The notes under the pieces are model-generated. The model saw only the letters and a program-made list of their open reading frames with translations. It was not told where the DNA came from and searched no databases. Shown in pieces: positions 62,896 through 64,000 of a stretch of DNA of 64,000 nucleotides; positions within the stretch are counted from its first letter, which is position 1, and every line of letters begins with the position of its first letter. This DNA comes from Anniella stebbinsi (taxonomy: Eukaryota > Chordata > Lepidosauria > Squamata > Anniellidae), in the NCBI GenBank assembly GCA_029215795.1, contig JARDYH010000003.1, forward strand, positions 14,769,001 through 14,833,000, in the 5' to 3' direction. The position numbers and the translations under genes were made by a program.

Positions 62896-63760
62896 GATGT
62901 TCATGCAAACACCCCAAGAAATCAGATCCTTTGGCTCTCACCCCACAAATGGCGTATATTTCTTCCCTTCTCATTCCTGGAGCAAAGCTATGCCTGGGAC
63001 GTCAAAAGAATAAATAAGCTATCGTTATTTCCTCTAAACTCAGTTCACTGAATCCATCTCTTCAGTTCTGAGATTAAAATATCAGTGTAGCATGAGGTGA
63101 TAAATTGAGGTCTTAAGTGTGTGCCGTTCCCTTCATCAGATACCGATGAGACTGAAACTCCAGCAGTGAGTATGTGTCTGAAATGTCTCCCGGATTTGGA
63201 GACCAAGAAGAGAGAGGAGGTTCTTTCCCTAATACATCTTGTTGCCTTGGCTCATCAGACAATACATTTCTATCCAAGCCCAAGCCCCAATTGGCAAAGA
63301 ATCAGTCTGAACTCCAAGGGCAGTATCCGATATTGTTGTTGCGCTCCACTAGTTTTGTTCTGCCAGCAAGACCGAACACTCGTGTAACAGAAAGCCTGTG
63401 GTTCTAAAAGCAACCTTGGAATCACTTGTTTCTGCAAGCACTACTGACCTGACCTGTTCCAGAAACGAGCCCTTCCAGTTGTTTCAGGTTGCGTTTAGAA
63501 TTGCTAGTAGTGGGTCCTGATGGGTTGTGGGTGTTAGGATGAGGCCCGGGCTTCCTGGTTTATTTTCACATTCTGAATCAGACGCAGAGCCTGAACCACA
63601 AGAAGTCCAGCCAAGACAGGGAGCAGGGGAGAAAATTCCCCAAGACTTTCTAGAAGTCAGGGAGGAATTTTTCCAGGGGGTTATTGAACAGGAGGCCCAG
63701 GCTCAGAGATCATCTTCCCCCCACTCACCAGGAACTCAGTTGTTGTCAGAGGGGAATAGA
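62896..63760. other. no recognised gene; short shared repeat
   Basis: The segment 63443-63525 matches 6501-6590. A 99-codon frame at 63527-63826 has an acidic, glutamine-rich start ('ESDAEPEPQEVQPRQG') and then runs into the foldback element at 63764. I do not recognise it and cannot exclude a relic of a mobile-element protein. Confidence 0.4.
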
Positions 63761-63763
63761 GAT

Positions 63764-63938
63764 GTGAAGGCCTGGAAAAAACCTGGAAAAATTTCGGAAA
63801 AACTGTTTCCCCCCCTTTTTTCCTGAAATTTTTTGGTTTTTCCCTGTTTTGGGGGGGGAACTGGAAATTTGGGGGGGGGGAGGGGAAAAAACCTGGGTTT
63901 TTTCCAAATTTTCCCAGTTTTTTTCTGGGCCTTCACAG
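63764..63938. mobile_element. foldback element with homopolymer-rich core
   Basis: Inverted ends: 'tgtgaaggcctggaaaaaac' at the left and 'ttttttctgggccttcaca' at the right. The whole 175 bp consists of A/G-rich and T/C-rich runs that pair with each other ('ctggaaaaattt' and 'aaattttcccag'). It is probably a hAT-type MITE starting TAGRGATGTGAAGG at 63757. No target duplication was resolved. Confidence 0.65.
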
Positions 63939-64000
63939 GGAGCATTGGAATTGACGGATCCCAGACTCTGCTGCTGGGTCAAGCGGCAGAGTTGAGAGGA

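Noticed and set aside
63527..63826. Acidic 99-codon frame as a gene
   Set aside because: The end of the frame is inside the foldback element at 63764, and the start has no recognised homology. It is left as a possible mobile-element relic.

Overview
This window looks like intergenic or intronic DNA from a squamate reptile, most likely a lizard. The evidence is the repeat content: several CR1 and L2-type LINE fragments, four copies of a tRNA-derived SINE with A- and B-box-like motifs, many palindromic miniature DNA transposons of kinds seen in squamate genomes, and AT-rich microsatellites. I found no host protein-coding gene, tRNA, rRNA or CRISPR array. Every long open reading frame with recognisable homology belongs to a retrotransposon and is broken. 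The species cannot be fixed from the sequence alone.

Layout. 1-6 kb: CR1 and L2 fragments, one L2 piece holding a 355-bp Harbinger-like MITE, a GC-rich hairpin block, and a CA repeat. 6.8-11.6 kb: a 3-bp-TSD MITE, a 1.3-kb GC-rich hAT-like element (element A) abutting a tRNA-SINE, and that SINE split by a 2.6-kb L2 with two stop codons and a YTDD active site. 12-25 kb: scattered MITEs and LINE ends, element B (966 bp), a SINE, and a 321-bp hAT-like foldback. 25.1-33.7 kb: one minus-strand L2 of about 2.7 kb cut into five pieces by four later insertions: element C (1540 bp, with four tandem 237-bp hairpins), a Harbinger-like MITE, a 3123-bp hAT-like element, and element D (852 bp). Each insertion has matching target-site duplications. 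34-57 kb: more copies of the same MITE families, SINEs, a candidate LTR, LINE ends and long inverted repeats. 57.1-59.6 kb: a probable 2.5-kb hAT-like element with internal tandem repeats. 59.6-62.6 kb: a minus-strand CR1 ORF2 relic holding a solo LTR (5-bp TSD) and another MITE. 62.7-64 kb: two more foldback elements.

How it fits together. The window is a layered transposon record. LINEs supplied the machinery for the SINEs. Non-autonomous DNA elements then inserted into LINEs, and the nesting gives a relative order. The most unusual content is (i) a family of GC-rich hAT-like elements (A, B, C, possibly D) with 8-bp TSDs, dense subterminal GATC motifs, large internal hairpins, splice-donor-like motifs on both strands and, in A, C and D, a TGACGTCA-related hairpin centre; and (ii) seven copies of a roughly 355-bp MITE with termini GGNNNCCTCTACAAG, 3-bp TSDs and many GCGCAT motifs. 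Neither encodes a visible transposase here.
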